Shown: piece by piece, positions 50,082 through 58,455 of the stretch
Position numbering within the stretch: the stretch's first letter is position 1
Layout of the letters: each line of letters starts with the position of its first letter
Assembly: GCF_000807925.1 (NCBI RefSeq)
Contig: NZ_JRVC01000001.1
Span: 62,001-126,000, forward strand
DNA from: Novosphingobium subterraneum
Lineage (GTDB): Bacteria > Pseudomonadota > Alphaproteobacteria > Sphingomonadales > Sphingomonadaceae
Reading direction: 5' to 3'
DNA length: 64,000 nt
Program-made: the position numbers and the translations under genes
Notes under the pieces: model-generated
Databases searched by the model: none
What the model was told of the DNA's origin: nothing
Seen by the model: the letters and a program-made list of their open reading frames with translations, nothing else

Positions 50082-50510
50082 TCAATGCCGCGCATAGACA
50101 GTCGGCGCCCCGGCGCCGATGGCGTAAACCGCAAAGCGTTGGGGTTCCTGCCCCGGCACTTCCATCCCCGGCGACCCCAGTGGCATGCCGCCGACCGCAA
50201 GGCCGCTCACGCCTCTCGGCCTTGCCGAAAGGACACGCCGCATATCCTCGATCGGAACGTGACCTTCGAAGGCCATCCCGTCGATCACGGCGGTGTGGCA
50301 CGAACGGAGGGTGGGTGGAATTCCATACCTTGCCTGAAGGGCTGCGCGGTTGGAGGCGTCGACCGCTCTGATGGTCTTGCCCAGCCCCTTGCGGACTTGT
50401 GCCGCCCACTTCTCGCAACAGCCGCATCCGGGATCCCGGTGCATGATTGCCGCGGTCGAGGCCATGGCGGGTGAACCCGCTAACGCCAGTGCCAGAATGA
50501 GTTTTCGCAT
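50082..50510 (-). CDS. DUF411 periplasmic metal-binding protein
   Basis: A 142-residue protein with a signal peptide ([20 protein letters not shown]). The mature domain carries the DUF411 signature [20 protein letters not shown] and a second Cys/His block [22 protein letters not shown]411 proteins accompany copper genes and the CGCC pair is a plausible Cu(I) site. The C-terminus has [20 protein letters not shown], a Met-containing loop usual in the family. It is the last gene of a minus-strand series that starts with the lipoprotein or PepSY gene. Confidence 0.88.
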   Translation of the reverse strand: MRKLILALALAGSPAMASTAAIMHRDPGCGCCEKWAAQVRKGLGKTIRAVDASNRAALQARYGIPPTLRSCHTAVIDGMAFEGHVPIEDMRRVLSARPRGVSGLAVGGMPLGSPGMEVPGQEPQRFAVYAIGAGAPTVYARH

Positions 50511-50570
50511 TGTATATCTCGCCTTCCTGAAGTGCTCAGGCGGCAGCTAGCCGCCTGAGCACCGAGTTGC

Positions 50571-50771
50571 CTACTTGTGTTCCATGCCGCCCATGGCGTG
50601 GCCCGCATGATCGTCGGACGCTGCCTCGGCTTTGTCCTGACAACAGGCCATCTTGCCATGTTCGTCCTTCTTGCAGCAGCACTCCTTCTTCGGAGCGGAA
50701 GGCGGTTCTGCGGCAAAAGCCGCTGTCGACAGGGTGAGCGCGAACGCGCCAAGCAGATAGTTGAGTTTCAT
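50571..50771 (-). CDS. Small exported Cys/His-rich protein
   Basis: A 66-residue protein with a signal peptide (MKLNYLLGAFALTLSTAAFA) and a 45-residue mature part containing KKECCCKKDEHGKMACC and DDHAGHAMGGMEHK. The CCC/CC pairs and the H-x2-H-x-M pattern indicate metal coordination, most likely Cu(I), in the periplasm. Length and composition are those of small copper-chelating proteins, without a named family. It lies 60 nt upstream of the DUF411 gene. Confidence 0.7.
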   Translation of the reverse strand: MKLNYLLGAFALTLSTAAFAAEPPSAPKKECCCKKDEHGKMACCQDKAEAASDDHAGHAMGGMEHK

Positions 50772-50788
50772 GATCTATTGCTCCGTGA

Positions 50789-51130
50789 TCAGGTTGAATG
50801 ATTTGGCATGGCCTGATCTCGCGGCGGCGGATGCGGTGGTTTGAGGGCAATTCCCTTAATCGAGGTTGCTGCCTCCTCTTTGGGCACCGGATCATTCCAG
50901 ACTGCGACCGGCTGCACGGTCGGCGGCTCGGCCGCGCGTGAGGCGCAGGCATGACAAGCCATGGCAGAATCTTTCGCGTGACCATCGGGCACCGGAAGAT
51001 GACCGTCTTGCGCGTTCGAGCAATCCATCGCCATCGATGTCGCCGCGGCTAGCGGTGCCGCATCAGCACACAACGGCCCGGTCTGTAATGCGAGGCCGAG
51101 AGCGAGAAACAGAACAGCCAAAAACTTCAT
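50789..51130 (-). CDS. Small exported Cys/His protein, DUF2946/CopL-like
   Basis: A 113-residue protein: signal peptide (about residues 1-23), then MDCSNAQDGHLPVPDGHAKD and AMACHACASRAAEPP. The paired Cys/His segments and the closing KPPHPPPRDQ resemble DUF2946/CopL-type periplasmic proteins that sit near copper genes. The family call is by eye and tentative. Its start overlaps the stop of the PepSY gene by ATGA. Confidence 0.6.
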   Translation of the reverse strand: MKFLAVLFLALGLALQTGPLCADAAPLAAATSMAMDCSNAQDGHLPVPDGHAKDSAMACHACASRAAEPPTVQPVAVWNDPVPKEEAATSIKGIALKPPHPPPRDQAMPNHST

Positions 51131-51846
51131 GCCGCCCGCCTTTTCCGGCGAAACGGCCAGCGCATGAAGAGCAGGATCGCGCCCGCAATAGCGAGCACCA
51201 AGCCGCCGCACGCAAAGGCCAGCAACCACCAAGTGTTGAAATTCTCGTGGTTCTTCCAGTCCATGATGTGGAGGCTCCAGAAGAAATCGTAGAGCCGCCA
51301 CGTCCCGTTGCGAACCGCCGTCAACTTGCCCGAGTCCGCCGCGACGAAAACGCTGGTGCTGTCAGGATCGGCAAAGGCCACGCGCCATGCGGGAAGCGCG
51401 CCGCGATATTCGGGGCTTTCGGCAAGGACGCGAGAAACTTTGGCATCGGGCTTGACCGGAGCCTTCCACGCATCGCGTGCAATTGCGAGGGCAAGCGCTG
51501 CGTCAACCGGCAGTAGTGGCGCGCCGCTCACCGCATCGAAAAGAGTGGTTCCCTCCGCCGTCGCGACCAGGGCGACTGGGCGATTGGCGAGCATGGCGAA
51601 GGATACCGACTCGACCGGGGTCTTGGCCGCCGCGACCAGGCGGGTCGGCGCGACGAAATCGACGCCTTTCGGCATCGCGACAACGCGCTCGCGGTCCACA
51701 AGATGTTCGCCGCGCACTTGCTCGATGGGCAGATAACTCATCAGCACACCGCTCGAAAACCAGATCAGGAGCTGCGCCCCGATAACCAGCGCCAACCATT
51801 TGTGAATGCGGCTCGCGGCGACATGAACCCTTACCTTCGCTCCCAT
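51127..51846 (-). CDS. PepSY-associated membrane protein
   Basis: A 239-residue protein with an N-terminal amphipathic start, one membrane helix (about residues 15-35, WLALVIGAQLLIWFSSGVLM), a large periplasmic part containing PepSY-like strands, the conserved RLYDFFWSLHIMDWKNHENF, and a C-terminal membrane helix with basic tail. PepSY-TM proteins often accompany iron or copper uptake and reduction. ATG 51846 is chosen because GGGGGACCA precedes it; a GTG 18 nt upstream is possible. It overlaps the next gene by 4 nt. Confidence 0.82.
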   Translation of the reverse strand: MGAKVRVHVAASRIHKWLALVIGAQLLIWFSSGVLMSYLPIEQVRGEHLVDRERVVAMPKGVDFVAPTRLVAAAKTPVESVSFAMLANRPVALVATAEGTTLFDAVSGAPLLPVDAALALAIARDAWKAPVKPDAKVSRVLAESPEYRGALPAWRVAFADPDSTSVFVAADSGKLTAVRNGTWRLYDFFWSLHIMDWKNHENFNTWWLLAFACGGLVLAIAGAILLFMRWPFRRKRRAA

Positions 51847-51909
51847 TGGTCCCCCGATTTGCACCCATTGCGACCGCCTCCGATCACCATCGGCGTTCCG
51901 ATTGTTGCC

Positions 51910-52287
51910 TTATCTTATGTCGCTCATGTCATGGCCCGCATGAGGATCGGCTTCGCCGGGCGGCGGTGCGGTCTTGGTGGGCACGGGCGTTGCAGCCTTG
52001 GATTCCGCTCTCTGTTGAGGTTTTGGTGCGCCGGCCCTTGAAGCTGGTTTTGGTTTCGGGGTGCTGGGCTCTGGTACCGGTTTTGCTTCGGATCGTTGCG
52101 GCGCGCCCTCCGGCCCCGCCGGTGATCCGCTTGCGCCACTATCCGTTGCCGTCACGTCTGCCTGGGCTTCCGCTAAAGCCGGTCCCGAATTTGCCGATTG
52201 GTCGGGCGCAAAGGGCTGTTTAGTCGCGCCGCAGCCGGCAAGCGCAGACGCCGCCGCTATTAATGCGAGAGGAGCGAGCTTATTCAA
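51910..52287 (-). CDS. Proline-rich periplasmic lipoprotein
   Basis: A 125-residue lipoprotein with lipobox LAGC near residue 19, a long disordered Pro/Ala/Lys-rich middle (KPVPEPSTPKPKPASRAGAP) and a metal-like C-terminus EADPHAGHDMSDIR. The closing HAGHDM is a recurring copper-protein motif. A role as a periplasmic tether or chelator is inferred; no family name can be given. It lies between copB2 and the PepSY gene on the same strand. Confidence 0.6.
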   Translation of the reverse strand: MNKLAPLALIAAASALAGCGATKQPFAPDQSANSGPALAEAQADVTATDSGASGSPAGPEGAPQRSEAKPVPEPSTPKPKPASRAGAPKPQQRAESKAATPVPTKTAPPPGEADPHAGHDMSDIR

Positions 52288-52351
52288 GAAAATACCCTTG
52301 GAAAGATGGATCTGCTGGTCCGCTACGAACCGTTCCTCCAGACTAACTCCT

Positions 52352-53650
52352 CTAGAACCAGACCCGCACGCCCATCACAAAGTGCGGGTCAGAGACTTCT
52401 CCTCCGTTCGCTCTGACGAAGCGAGCGGATTCGCCAAACTGCCTAGTCCACTCAAAGCCTGCATAAGGTGCAAACTCCTTTCTGATTTCGTAGCGGAAGC
52501 GAACCCCAAGCTCGAGGTTCGAAAGGCCATCTCCGACCCCAAGCTCGGGAATGGCTTGCGCGGAAAAATTGGCCTCGATCCGGGGCTGCAAGATCAGCCG
52601 CTGGGTAATGCGCTGATCGTAAAATCCCTCGAACCGGCCGCGCAGTTCCCCCTTGTCCGACAAGAATGCCGACGCCGTGACCTCGAACCAATTGGGTGCC
52701 AGACCTTCAATGGCGACGACAGCATAGGTGCGCGACGGATCAGGCGTCACGTCGTAGCGGACACCCGCCTGCAGGTTCCAATAGGGTGAGATCGCGCGGG
52801 AATAGACGCCGGTCAGCTCAAGATCGTCCAATGCCCCCCTGAACTCGCCCTCGCCTTCATACTTGAACACGAAGCGGTTGATGTCGCCGCCGAACCAGGC
52901 CTCGCCATCGAAACGATAGCTGTCCTTGCCCTTGTGGACGACGTATTCGGCAAGATCGAAGGATACATAGCGAAAAGTCGTGCCCCCGGCTTCTTTCATC
53001 ATCTCGTCGCGCGAGCGCCGCATGGTTTCACTCGGGAAAAACCGGTCGGCATACCAGTCCGAAGGCGGCGCGGGGGCGGGCGCGTTGCCAGGCGCGAAGT
53101 CGGTGCCGGTCGCCGTCCCGGACCCGCCTTGGGGCAATGAAGGAGCGACCTTTGGCGTGCAATGGCCCATCTTTGCATGCTCAGGTGGGCAGTCCGGATC
53201 GACACCGCTTGCTACCGACGAGGCCGTGCCCATAGAAATGCCTGGCATTTCATCGGCTGCGGATCCCGGAGCCGTCTCCGACGGCTTGGGAGTTTCGGCA
53301 GCCGGAGTGCAATGCCCCATCCTTGCGTGCTCGGGCAGGCAACCGTCATCGGATGGCGCGGGCGGCGGTGCCATCTTCATCGCTGGCATTGTGTCGGGCG
53401 TGGATGGCGTCGAACCCGTTGGTTCGGGAACGCAGTGCCCCATTTCCGCGTGTTCAGGCGAGCATGTGCTTGCCGAAGGAGGCGCCGCCGGCTTCTGAGC
53501 GACTGGCTTTGCAGAAGGCGCCTTGGGTTTGGCGGGCTCGCTAGCGGGCGGCATCGAGCCATGATCCATGCTTTGCATCGATTGTGCCGAAGCGGGGACG
53601 GCTGCCGCGCAAAACATCACGCTGGCGAGCAACAGTTCGGCTCGGCTCAT
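52352..53650 (-). CDS. copB: CopB, second copy, with three C-x-PEHA-x-MGHC repeats
   Basis: A 432-residue CopB. After the signal peptide (about residues 1-23) and a Met/His/Pro segment (MQSMDHGSMPP), three near-identical motifs follow: CSPEHAEMGHC (63-73), CLPEHARMGHC (104-114) and CPPEHAKMGHC (154-164), 41 and 50 residues apart. Each offers two Cys, two His and Met. They lead into the CopB barrel (about 215-432). The first CopB lacks them, so the N-terminal arm is an added metal-binding module. Its start overlaps copA's stop by ATGA. Confidence 0.9.
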   Translation of the reverse strand: MSRAELLLASVMFCAAAVPASAQSMQSMDHGSMPPASEPAKPKAPSAKPVAQKPAAPPSASTCSPEHAEMGHCVPEPTGSTPSTPDTMPAMKMAPPPAPSDDGCLPEHARMGHCTPAAETPKPSETAPGSAADEMPGISMGTASSVASGVDPDCPPEHAKMGHCTPKVAPSLPQGGSGTATGTDFAPGNAPAPAPPSDWYADRFFPSETMRRSRDEMMKEAGGTTFRYVSFDLAEYVVHKGKDSYRFDGEAWFGGDINRFVFKYEGEGEFRGALDDLELTGVYSRAISPYWNLQAGVRYDVTPDPSRTYAVVAIEGLAPNWFEVTASAFLSDKGELRGRFEGFYDQRITQRLILQPRIEANFSAQAIPELGVGDGLSNLELGVRFRYEIRKEFAPYAGFEWTRQFGESARFVRANGGEVSDPHFVMGVRVWF

Positions 53651-55476
53651 GCGCCTACCCCCCGCGGACGCACGCTGACAACGCGCATCATCCCTGCGTG
53701 CATGTGATAGAGCAGATGGCAATGGAACGCCCAGTCACCGACGGCATCGGCGGTAAAGTCGAAACTTGCCTTACCGCCTGGCTGCACCAGCACGGTGTGC
53801 TTCCTTGGAGAGTATGCGCCCTTGCCGGTCACCAGCTCGAAGAAATGCCCATGGAGATGGATCGGGTGGCTCATCATTGAATCGTTGATGAGGTTTATCC
53901 GCACCCGCTCACCTTCGATGAACGGAATGGGCTCGTGAAAGTCCGACATTTTAACGCCGTCAAACGACCACATGAATCGCTCCATGTTGCCGGTCAGGTG
54001 AATGTCCAACGAACGATCAGGAGCGTTGACATAGGGATTGCGCTCAAGCGCTACGAGATCGTGATAGGTGAGCACTTTGTGCTCGACATTCTCCAATCCC
54101 TGGCCCGGTTCGCCCATTCGGTCCACAGGCATCGGCGAGATCGTCTGTACGCCCGGATTTTTCTCGACTTGCGGTGCCACACTGAAATCACGCATGTTCA
54201 TCGAACCGTGGTCCATCCCGGACATGGTATCGGAATTGGACATCTCCATGCCGGGCATCGAGTCTGTCGACGGAGCGGGTGCTCCGGGCATGTCCATCGA
54301 GCCGCCGGAGCCATGGCCCATCGCTGCATGATCCATGCCGGACATCGAGCCACCGGACATGTCCATCTCGCCCATGCCCATGTCCTTCATATTGGCTAGC
54401 GGACGCTCACGCAGCGGCGGGACTGCGGCGACCATCCCCGGGCGCGGCGCTAACGTTGCGCGGCCCATGCCCGAGCGGTCGTTGGCTTCGGCGACCAGCG
54501 TGTAGGCGCGGTCTTCGGCCGGCGTCACGATAACATCATAGGTTTCGGCAACCGCGATCTGAAACTCGTCGACCTCGACCGGTCGAACGTTGAGCCCATC
54601 GGCTTGCACGATCGTCAGGCGAAGCCCCGGGATGCGGACGTTAAAAATCGACATTGCCGAGGCATTGATGATGCGCAGTCGCACCCGCTCGCCCGGCTGG
54701 AACAGCGCCGTCCAATTGTCCTTCGGGCCATAGCCGTTGACCAGAAAAGTGTAAGTCGAACCGTTGACATCGGCGATATCGGTGGGATCCATGCGCATCG
54801 CGCCCCAATCAAGCCGGTCCTTAAGCGGCTGATCCTTGCCCGACAGCAGACCTCCGAGCGTCTGGCGCTGCATATTGAAGTGCCCGGGATTGACCTTGAG
54901 CTTGTGAAAAATCGCCTCGGGCGAGAGTCGGCTGTGATCCGAAAGCACGACGACATGCTCCCGATCATAGGCCACCGGATCGGCACCCTTGGGATCGATG
55001 ACGATCGGTCCGTAGTGTCCAAGCTGCTCCTGAAGACCCGAGTGGCTGTGATACCAGTAGGTCCCCGACTGCATGACAGGGAATTCATAGACGAAGGTTG
55101 AGCGCGGCTTGATGCCAGGGAAGCTGACGCCTGGAACCCCGTCCATCTGGAACGGGAGCAGCAAACCGTGCCAGTGGATCGAGCTGTCTTCGTCGAGGTC
55201 GTTCGTAACAGAGAGGCGAACATTCTGGCCTTCGCGTAGACGGATCAACGGTGCCGGGACAGTCCCGTTGATCGCGATCGCGCGGCTGACCTTGCCATCG
55301 ACACGCATGGTCTGACGGGCAATCCGCAAGCTGATGTCGTTACCCGAAACCGTTGGAATCGGCTCCGTGATCCCCGGCGAGACGGGCTGCGCCCATGCCG
55401 GAAACCAGGGTGCAAGGGCGGCTGTTACGCCACCGGCGGCAGCGACGCCGATAAAGGATCTTCTGTCGAGGGTCAT
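53647..55476 (-). CDS. copA: Periplasmic multicopper oxidase CopA, second copy
   Basis: A 609-residue multicopper oxidase. Twin-arginine signal (LDRRSFIGVAAAGGVTAAL), then the copper blocks SSIHWHG, TYWYHSHS, HPIHLHG and HCHLLYHMHAGM. A long Met/His/Gly insert (about residues 358-430, with repeats such as MGMGEMDMSGG and SGMDHGSMNM) is much larger than in the first CopA and likely binds many copper ions. It would oxidise Cu(I) in the periplasm. ATG 55476 is chosen because the Tat signal starts there. Gene order copA-copB matches the other locus. Confidence 0.95.
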   Translation of the reverse strand: MTLDRRSFIGVAAAGGVTAALAPWFPAWAQPVSPGITEPIPTVSGNDISLRIARQTMRVDGKVSRAIAINGTVPAPLIRLREGQNVRLSVTNDLDEDSSIHWHGLLLPFQMDGVPGVSFPGIKPRSTFVYEFPVMQSGTYWYHSHSGLQEQLGHYGPIVIDPKGADPVAYDREHVVVLSDHSRLSPEAIFHKLKVNPGHFNMQRQTLGGLLSGKDQPLKDRLDWGAMRMDPTDIADVNGSTYTFLVNGYGPKDNWTALFQPGERVRLRIINASAMSIFNVRIPGLRLTIVQADGLNVRPVEVDEFQIAVAETYDVIVTPAEDRAYTLVAEANDRSGMGRATLAPRPGMVAAVPPLRERPLANMKDMGMGEMDMSGGSMSGMDHAAMGHGSGGSMDMPGAPAPSTDSMPGMEMSNSDTMSGMDHGSMNMRDFSVAPQVEKNPGVQTISPMPVDRMGEPGQGLENVEHKVLTYHDLVALERNPYVNAPDRSLDIHLTGNMERFMWSFDGVKMSDFHEPIPFIEGERVRINLINDSMMSHPIHLHGHFFELVTGKGAYSPRKHTVLVQPGGKASFDFTADAVGDWAFHCHLLYHMHAGMMRVVSVRPRGVGA

Positions 55477-55673
55477 ATCTTGTCCAGGTTCGACGATGGG
55501 GATTACACATGGCTTTACGCGGCGGGCACATGCATCCCTCACGCATAATCAGAAAATATTCCGCCAATTGCCCCGCCGCATCGCCATGCAAGTACGGCTC
55601 GCGAGCGACCAAACCCCACCGGCTGTCCATAAATGCTGCAAGCGGTGGTACGCTTTGCTAATGACGTGCGTGA

Positions 55674-56258
55674 TTAGGGCCGACCGGATACAGGCTCGGC
55701 CGCCAACTGCGCCTTCAGTTGACCTCGCGCTCGATAGAGCCTCGTTTCAACTGCCTTTTCGCTGATCCCCAGGATCGCGGCGGTCTCGGCTTGGCTCGCT
55801 TCCTCGATAGTTCGCAGGATGAGCACTTCGCGAAGCGGCTGCGGCAATTTGGCAATCTCCCTTTCAACCCGCAGCAGCTCCGCACGGCTCTCGGCTTCGC
55901 GCGCAGGCCCAGGCGCATCGCTCCCGAAATCCTCATCGCGTTCGATCGGGCGGGCCAGCGAGAAGAATGAGCGCACGGCCCGCCGCCGCGCCCAGTCGCG
56001 GCACTTGTTGAGCGCGATCCTGGCAATCCAATGCCGAAACGGCCGATCCGGGTCATAGCGGCGGATGGCGCCAAACGCCGAAACAAAGCTCTCCTGTAGC
56101 AAATCGAGCGCCTCGTTCGGATCGCCGACATTGTTGCGGATTAAACGATAAACCGGATCCTTGTGGCGACGCATCAATTCCCGAAATGCCTGCGCTTGAC
56201 CGGCTACCGCAAGGCTTGACAGCTCGTGGTCGTCACATTGCGAAAGATCGAGTGTCAC
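55674..56258 (-). CDS. ECF sigma factor, CnrH-like
   Basis: A 194-residue sigma-70 family member of the ECF class. Region 2 has AFRELMRRHKDPVYRLIRNN and the melting segment DLLQESFVSAFGAIRRYDPD; region 4 has LPQPLREVLILRTIEEASQA and ILGISEKAVETRLYRARGQL. It is last in a minus-strand set with a periplasmic metal sensor and a short single-helix membrane protein, which reproduces the CnrY-CnrX-CnrH logic. It would be held by the anti-sigma and released on metal binding, then direct transcription of the copper genes. It overlaps the sensor gene by 4 nt. Confidence 0.92.
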   Translation of the reverse strand: MTLDLSQCDDHELSSLAVAGQAQAFRELMRRHKDPVYRLIRNNVGDPNEALDLLQESFVSAFGAIRRYDPDRPFRHWIARIALNKCRDWARRRAVRSFFSLARPIERDEDFGSDAPGPAREAESRAELLRVEREIAKLPQPLREVLILRTIEEASQAETAAILGISEKAVETRLYRARGQLKAQLAAEPVSGRP

Positions 56259-56692
56259 TGCGCATCGGCGGTCAGGGCTTTGACCACAGTGTTGTCGAAC
56301 ATTTTGGCCTGTTCGGGGTTCAACACCCCGCGCATGGCGAAGAGATGCTCCAGCGTCTCCTTCTGCAGTTTTCCCATGACCACATGGTTATGGTCGATCG
56401 CGGCGGTCACCTTTGGTCCGTACCCGTGCTCTTCCGCGATGGCTTCAGCGAGCCGTACATTCGACGCTCGCATTTCAAGTTCGAGCGCCTTTCGCCGAAC
56501 GGCGAACTTCGCTTCAATCGCCTCAACCTTCGAGCGCTGCTGCGGGGTCAACTCGAGCTTGTCGTGAAGCAGCGCGTGCAACTCGCTCTCTTTTGCTCGC
56601 GGCTGATCCGCGACAAAGCGCCCGATAAAGACGCCTGTCAGCGCCGAAACGAAGGCGACCACGGCGATCAGCAGAATTTTTCGGTAGCCCAT
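56255..56692 (-). CDS. Periplasmic heavy-metal sensor, CnrX-like
   Basis: A 145-residue protein anchored by one N-terminal helix (about residues 5-25). The periplasmic part keeps the metal-ligand pattern of CnrX: His39-x3-His43 (ELHALLHDK), a Glu near 60, and His116-x3-Met120 (EHLFAMRG), matching CnrX His42/His46, Glu63, His119/Met123. CnrX senses Co/Ni, and related proteins sense other metals; with copper genes on both sides the ligand here may be Cu. A four-helix Spy/ZraP-like fold is expected. It overlaps the sigma-factor gene by 4 nt. Confidence 0.85.
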   Translation of the reverse strand: MGYRKILLIAVVAFVSALTGVFIGRFVADQPRAKESELHALLHDKLELTPQQRSKVEAIEAKFAVRRKALELEMRASNVRLAEAIAEEHGYGPKVTAAIDHNHVVMGKLQKETLEHLFAMRGVLNPEQAKMFDNTVVKALTADAQ

Positions 56693-56694
56693 CG

Positions 56695-56961
56695 TTAGCG
56701 TGCATCCAGCAAGGTTGAAGGGGCCAAAGCGGTGCTCGGCGCGAATGGCGAGAGCGGGCGCGCCGCGACAATCGGGGCACGCGTGGTGACCCCCGCGAAA
56801 GCGCCCCAGCCAAGGGAAACCACTGCAGCCAACGCCATGAGGCGGTATGACGCACCAGTCTCGCGTCGACGATCCGAGAGCATTGCCAATACGTTATCGT
56901 CGACGCCGTCCAACAGGCCCACCGGCGGGGGGTGCCGCAACTGTTTCAGGAAATCGTCCAT
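56695..56961 (-). CDS. Short membrane anti-sigma factor, CnrY-like
   Basis: An 88-residue protein with a cytoplasmic N-terminal segment (MDDFLKQLRHPPPVGLLDGV), one membrane helix (about residues 42-60) and a short periplasmic tail. The size, topology and position directly before the sensor and sigma genes are those of CnrY. It would hold the ECF sigma at the membrane until the sensor binds metal. ATG 56961 follows GAGGGTG; an in-frame ATG at 56979 adds six residues. Sequence similarity to CnrY is weak, as usual for these proteins. Confidence 0.75.
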   Translation of the reverse strand: MDDFLKQLRHPPPVGLLDGVDDNVLAMLSDRRRETGASYRLMALAAVVSLGWGAFAGVTTRAPIVAARPLSPFAPSTALAPSTLLDAR

Positions 56962-57014
56962 CACACCCTCATCCAACAATTGTTCTGCAGCGCCATACGC
57001 GCTCGCGCGAAAAA

Positions 57015-57041
57015 CCCCTCAACAATTTCCGTCCTGAGGGG
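57015..57041. promoter_or_regulatory. Inverted repeat in the divergent sigma/copC promoter region
   Basis: CCCCTCA (57015-57021) and TGAGGGG (57035-57041), 13-nt spacer, between the anti-sigma start (56961) and copC (57095). The minus strand also reads GGAAATTG here, close to an RpoE-like -35. It may control both directions. Confidence 0.4.
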
Positions 57042-57094
57042 TGCGACCTCGACATGCGTATTCATGACTGGCACCACTTTTTTGGAGACCGAAT

Positions 57095-57478
57095 ATGCGC
57101 AAGACCCTTGTTGCCTTCTCGTTGGCCGTGCTCTCGCTGACCGCCCTTTCCGATACCGCTCTCGCCCATGCCAAATTGGTCAGTTCGGCGCCTGCCGCAA
57201 ACGCAACCGTCTCAAATGTCACGTCGGTAAACCTGCAGTTCAATGAGCGGGTAATCGCTTCGACGATGAAGGCTGAGCTACTGATGATCGGCATGCCCGG
57301 GATGTCCGATCACGCGCCAATGAAAATCGCTTTCACGTCGATGATGGGCAAGGACGGGAAATCCATGATGCTCATGCCCAAGAAGGCACTCAGCCCGGGC
57401 ACCTACAAAGTCATATGGTCGGCCGCTGGTGCTGACACGCATCGTATGGGCAGTGAATTCAGCTTCACGGTCAAATAG
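57095..57478 (+). CDS. copC: Periplasmic copper chaperone CopC
   Basis: A 127-residue CopC. The signal peptide ends at LAHAK; the mature N-terminal His of HAKLVSSAPAANATV is the classical Cu(II) ligand. A Met-containing loop GMPGMSDHAPMK and the C-terminal DTHRMGSEFSFTVK complete the fold. CopC hands copper to CopD. CopC and CopD are separated by only 3 nt. TTTTGGAGACC precedes the ATG. It is transcribed away from the CnrYXH-like genes. Confidence 0.93.
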   Translation: MRKTLVAFSLAVLSLTALSDTALAHAKLVSSAPAANATVSNVTSVNLQFNERVIASTMKAELLMIGMPGMSDHAPMKIAFTSMMGKDGKSMMLMPKKALSPGTYKVIWSAAGADTHRMGSEFSFTVK

Positions 57479-57481
57479 AAC

Positions 57482-58426
57482 GTGGACACTGATTTTGGGA
57501 TGATTGCCATCAGGCTCGGATTGTATCTGAGCCTGATGCTGCTTGTCGGGCTCGCCGCCTTTCCGCTCTACGCCTTGCGGCACGATGAAAGGCCGGAAGG
57601 GCAGGTGCTTTCACTGCGGTGGGCGCTCACTTTCTGGTCAGTTACGGCAATTACCTTGTCGGGTCTGGGATTGGCTGCACTGATCGCGGCCATGATGGGC
57701 GGGCCGTTAACCGATATCGACTGGGAAACCAGCCAATCCATCCTGTTTGAAACGCCGATCGGCACCGCGTGGTTGGTGCGGATGGCGGCGCTTGCGGTTG
57801 TTTTGATGGCTGCCTTCCCGCGGCGCTGGACCGATGAGCAGCAGCTTGGCACCATAGCGCTTGCGGGCGCAGTGGCGCTTTCATCGCTCGTCTGGACAGG
57901 TCATGCTGGAGCAAGCGAGGGCGGCTTGGGTCTCATCCACAAGCTGAGCGATATGCTGCATATGCTCGCCGCTGCGATCTGGCTCGGCGGGATCGCCGCC
58001 TTCCTGCTGCTCCTGCGGTCCCCGCTCGATCAGCATTCGGGCCGCAAATTGGTGGTCGGGCATCGCGCTCTCGAAGATTTTTCACGGGTCGGCACGATCT
58101 GTGTTGGAATAATCGCTGTTACCGGACTGATCAACGGTCAGGTTCTGATCGGCTTTTCGAATATCTTGCGCGTTTTTGACACCACATACGGGCAGGCACT
58201 TTTTCTGAAACTGGTTCTGGTTGCCGGGATGCTGCTCCTCGCTGCGCGAAACCGCTGGCGCCTGACGCCAGATCTGGCACTTGGGCTGAACGACGGGGAT
58301 GCGTCCAGCGCTGTCGCGGCACTTCGCAAGAGCCTGATGCTGGAAGCGGGGGCGGCGATAGCGATCCTGGCGCTTGTGGCGTGGTTCGGCATGCTTGAGC
58401 CGCCCGCCAGCACGATGGGGCCTTGA
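57482..58426 (+). CDS. copD: Copper resistance inner-membrane protein CopD
   Basis: A 314-residue membrane protein with about eight hydrophobic segments. Conserved CopD landmarks include WTGHAGASEGGLG and LHMLAAAIWLGGIAAFLLLL, with His in both segments as likely copper ligands. It would import or pass copper across the inner membrane in concert with CopC. The start is GTG at 57482, 3 nt after copC. An ATG further inside is possible. The following AraC gene lies 29 nt downstream. Confidence 0.9.
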   Translation: MDTDFGMIAIRLGLYLSLMLLVGLAAFPLYALRHDERPEGQVLSLRWALTFWSVTAITLSGLGLAALIAAMMGGPLTDIDWETSQSILFETPIGTAWLVRMAALAVVLMAAFPRRWTDEQQLGTIALAGAVALSSLVWTGHAGASEGGLGLIHKLSDMLHMLAAAIWLGGIAAFLLLLRSPLDQHSGRKLVVGHRALEDFSRVGTICVGIIAVTGLINGQVLIGFSNILRVFDTTYGQALFLKLVLVAGMLLLAARNRWRLTPDLALGLNDGDASSAVAALRKSLMLEAGAAIAILALVAWFGMLEPPASTMGP

Positions 58427-58455
58427 GCGGAAGGGGCTCGCCCTGGTCGGGGACA

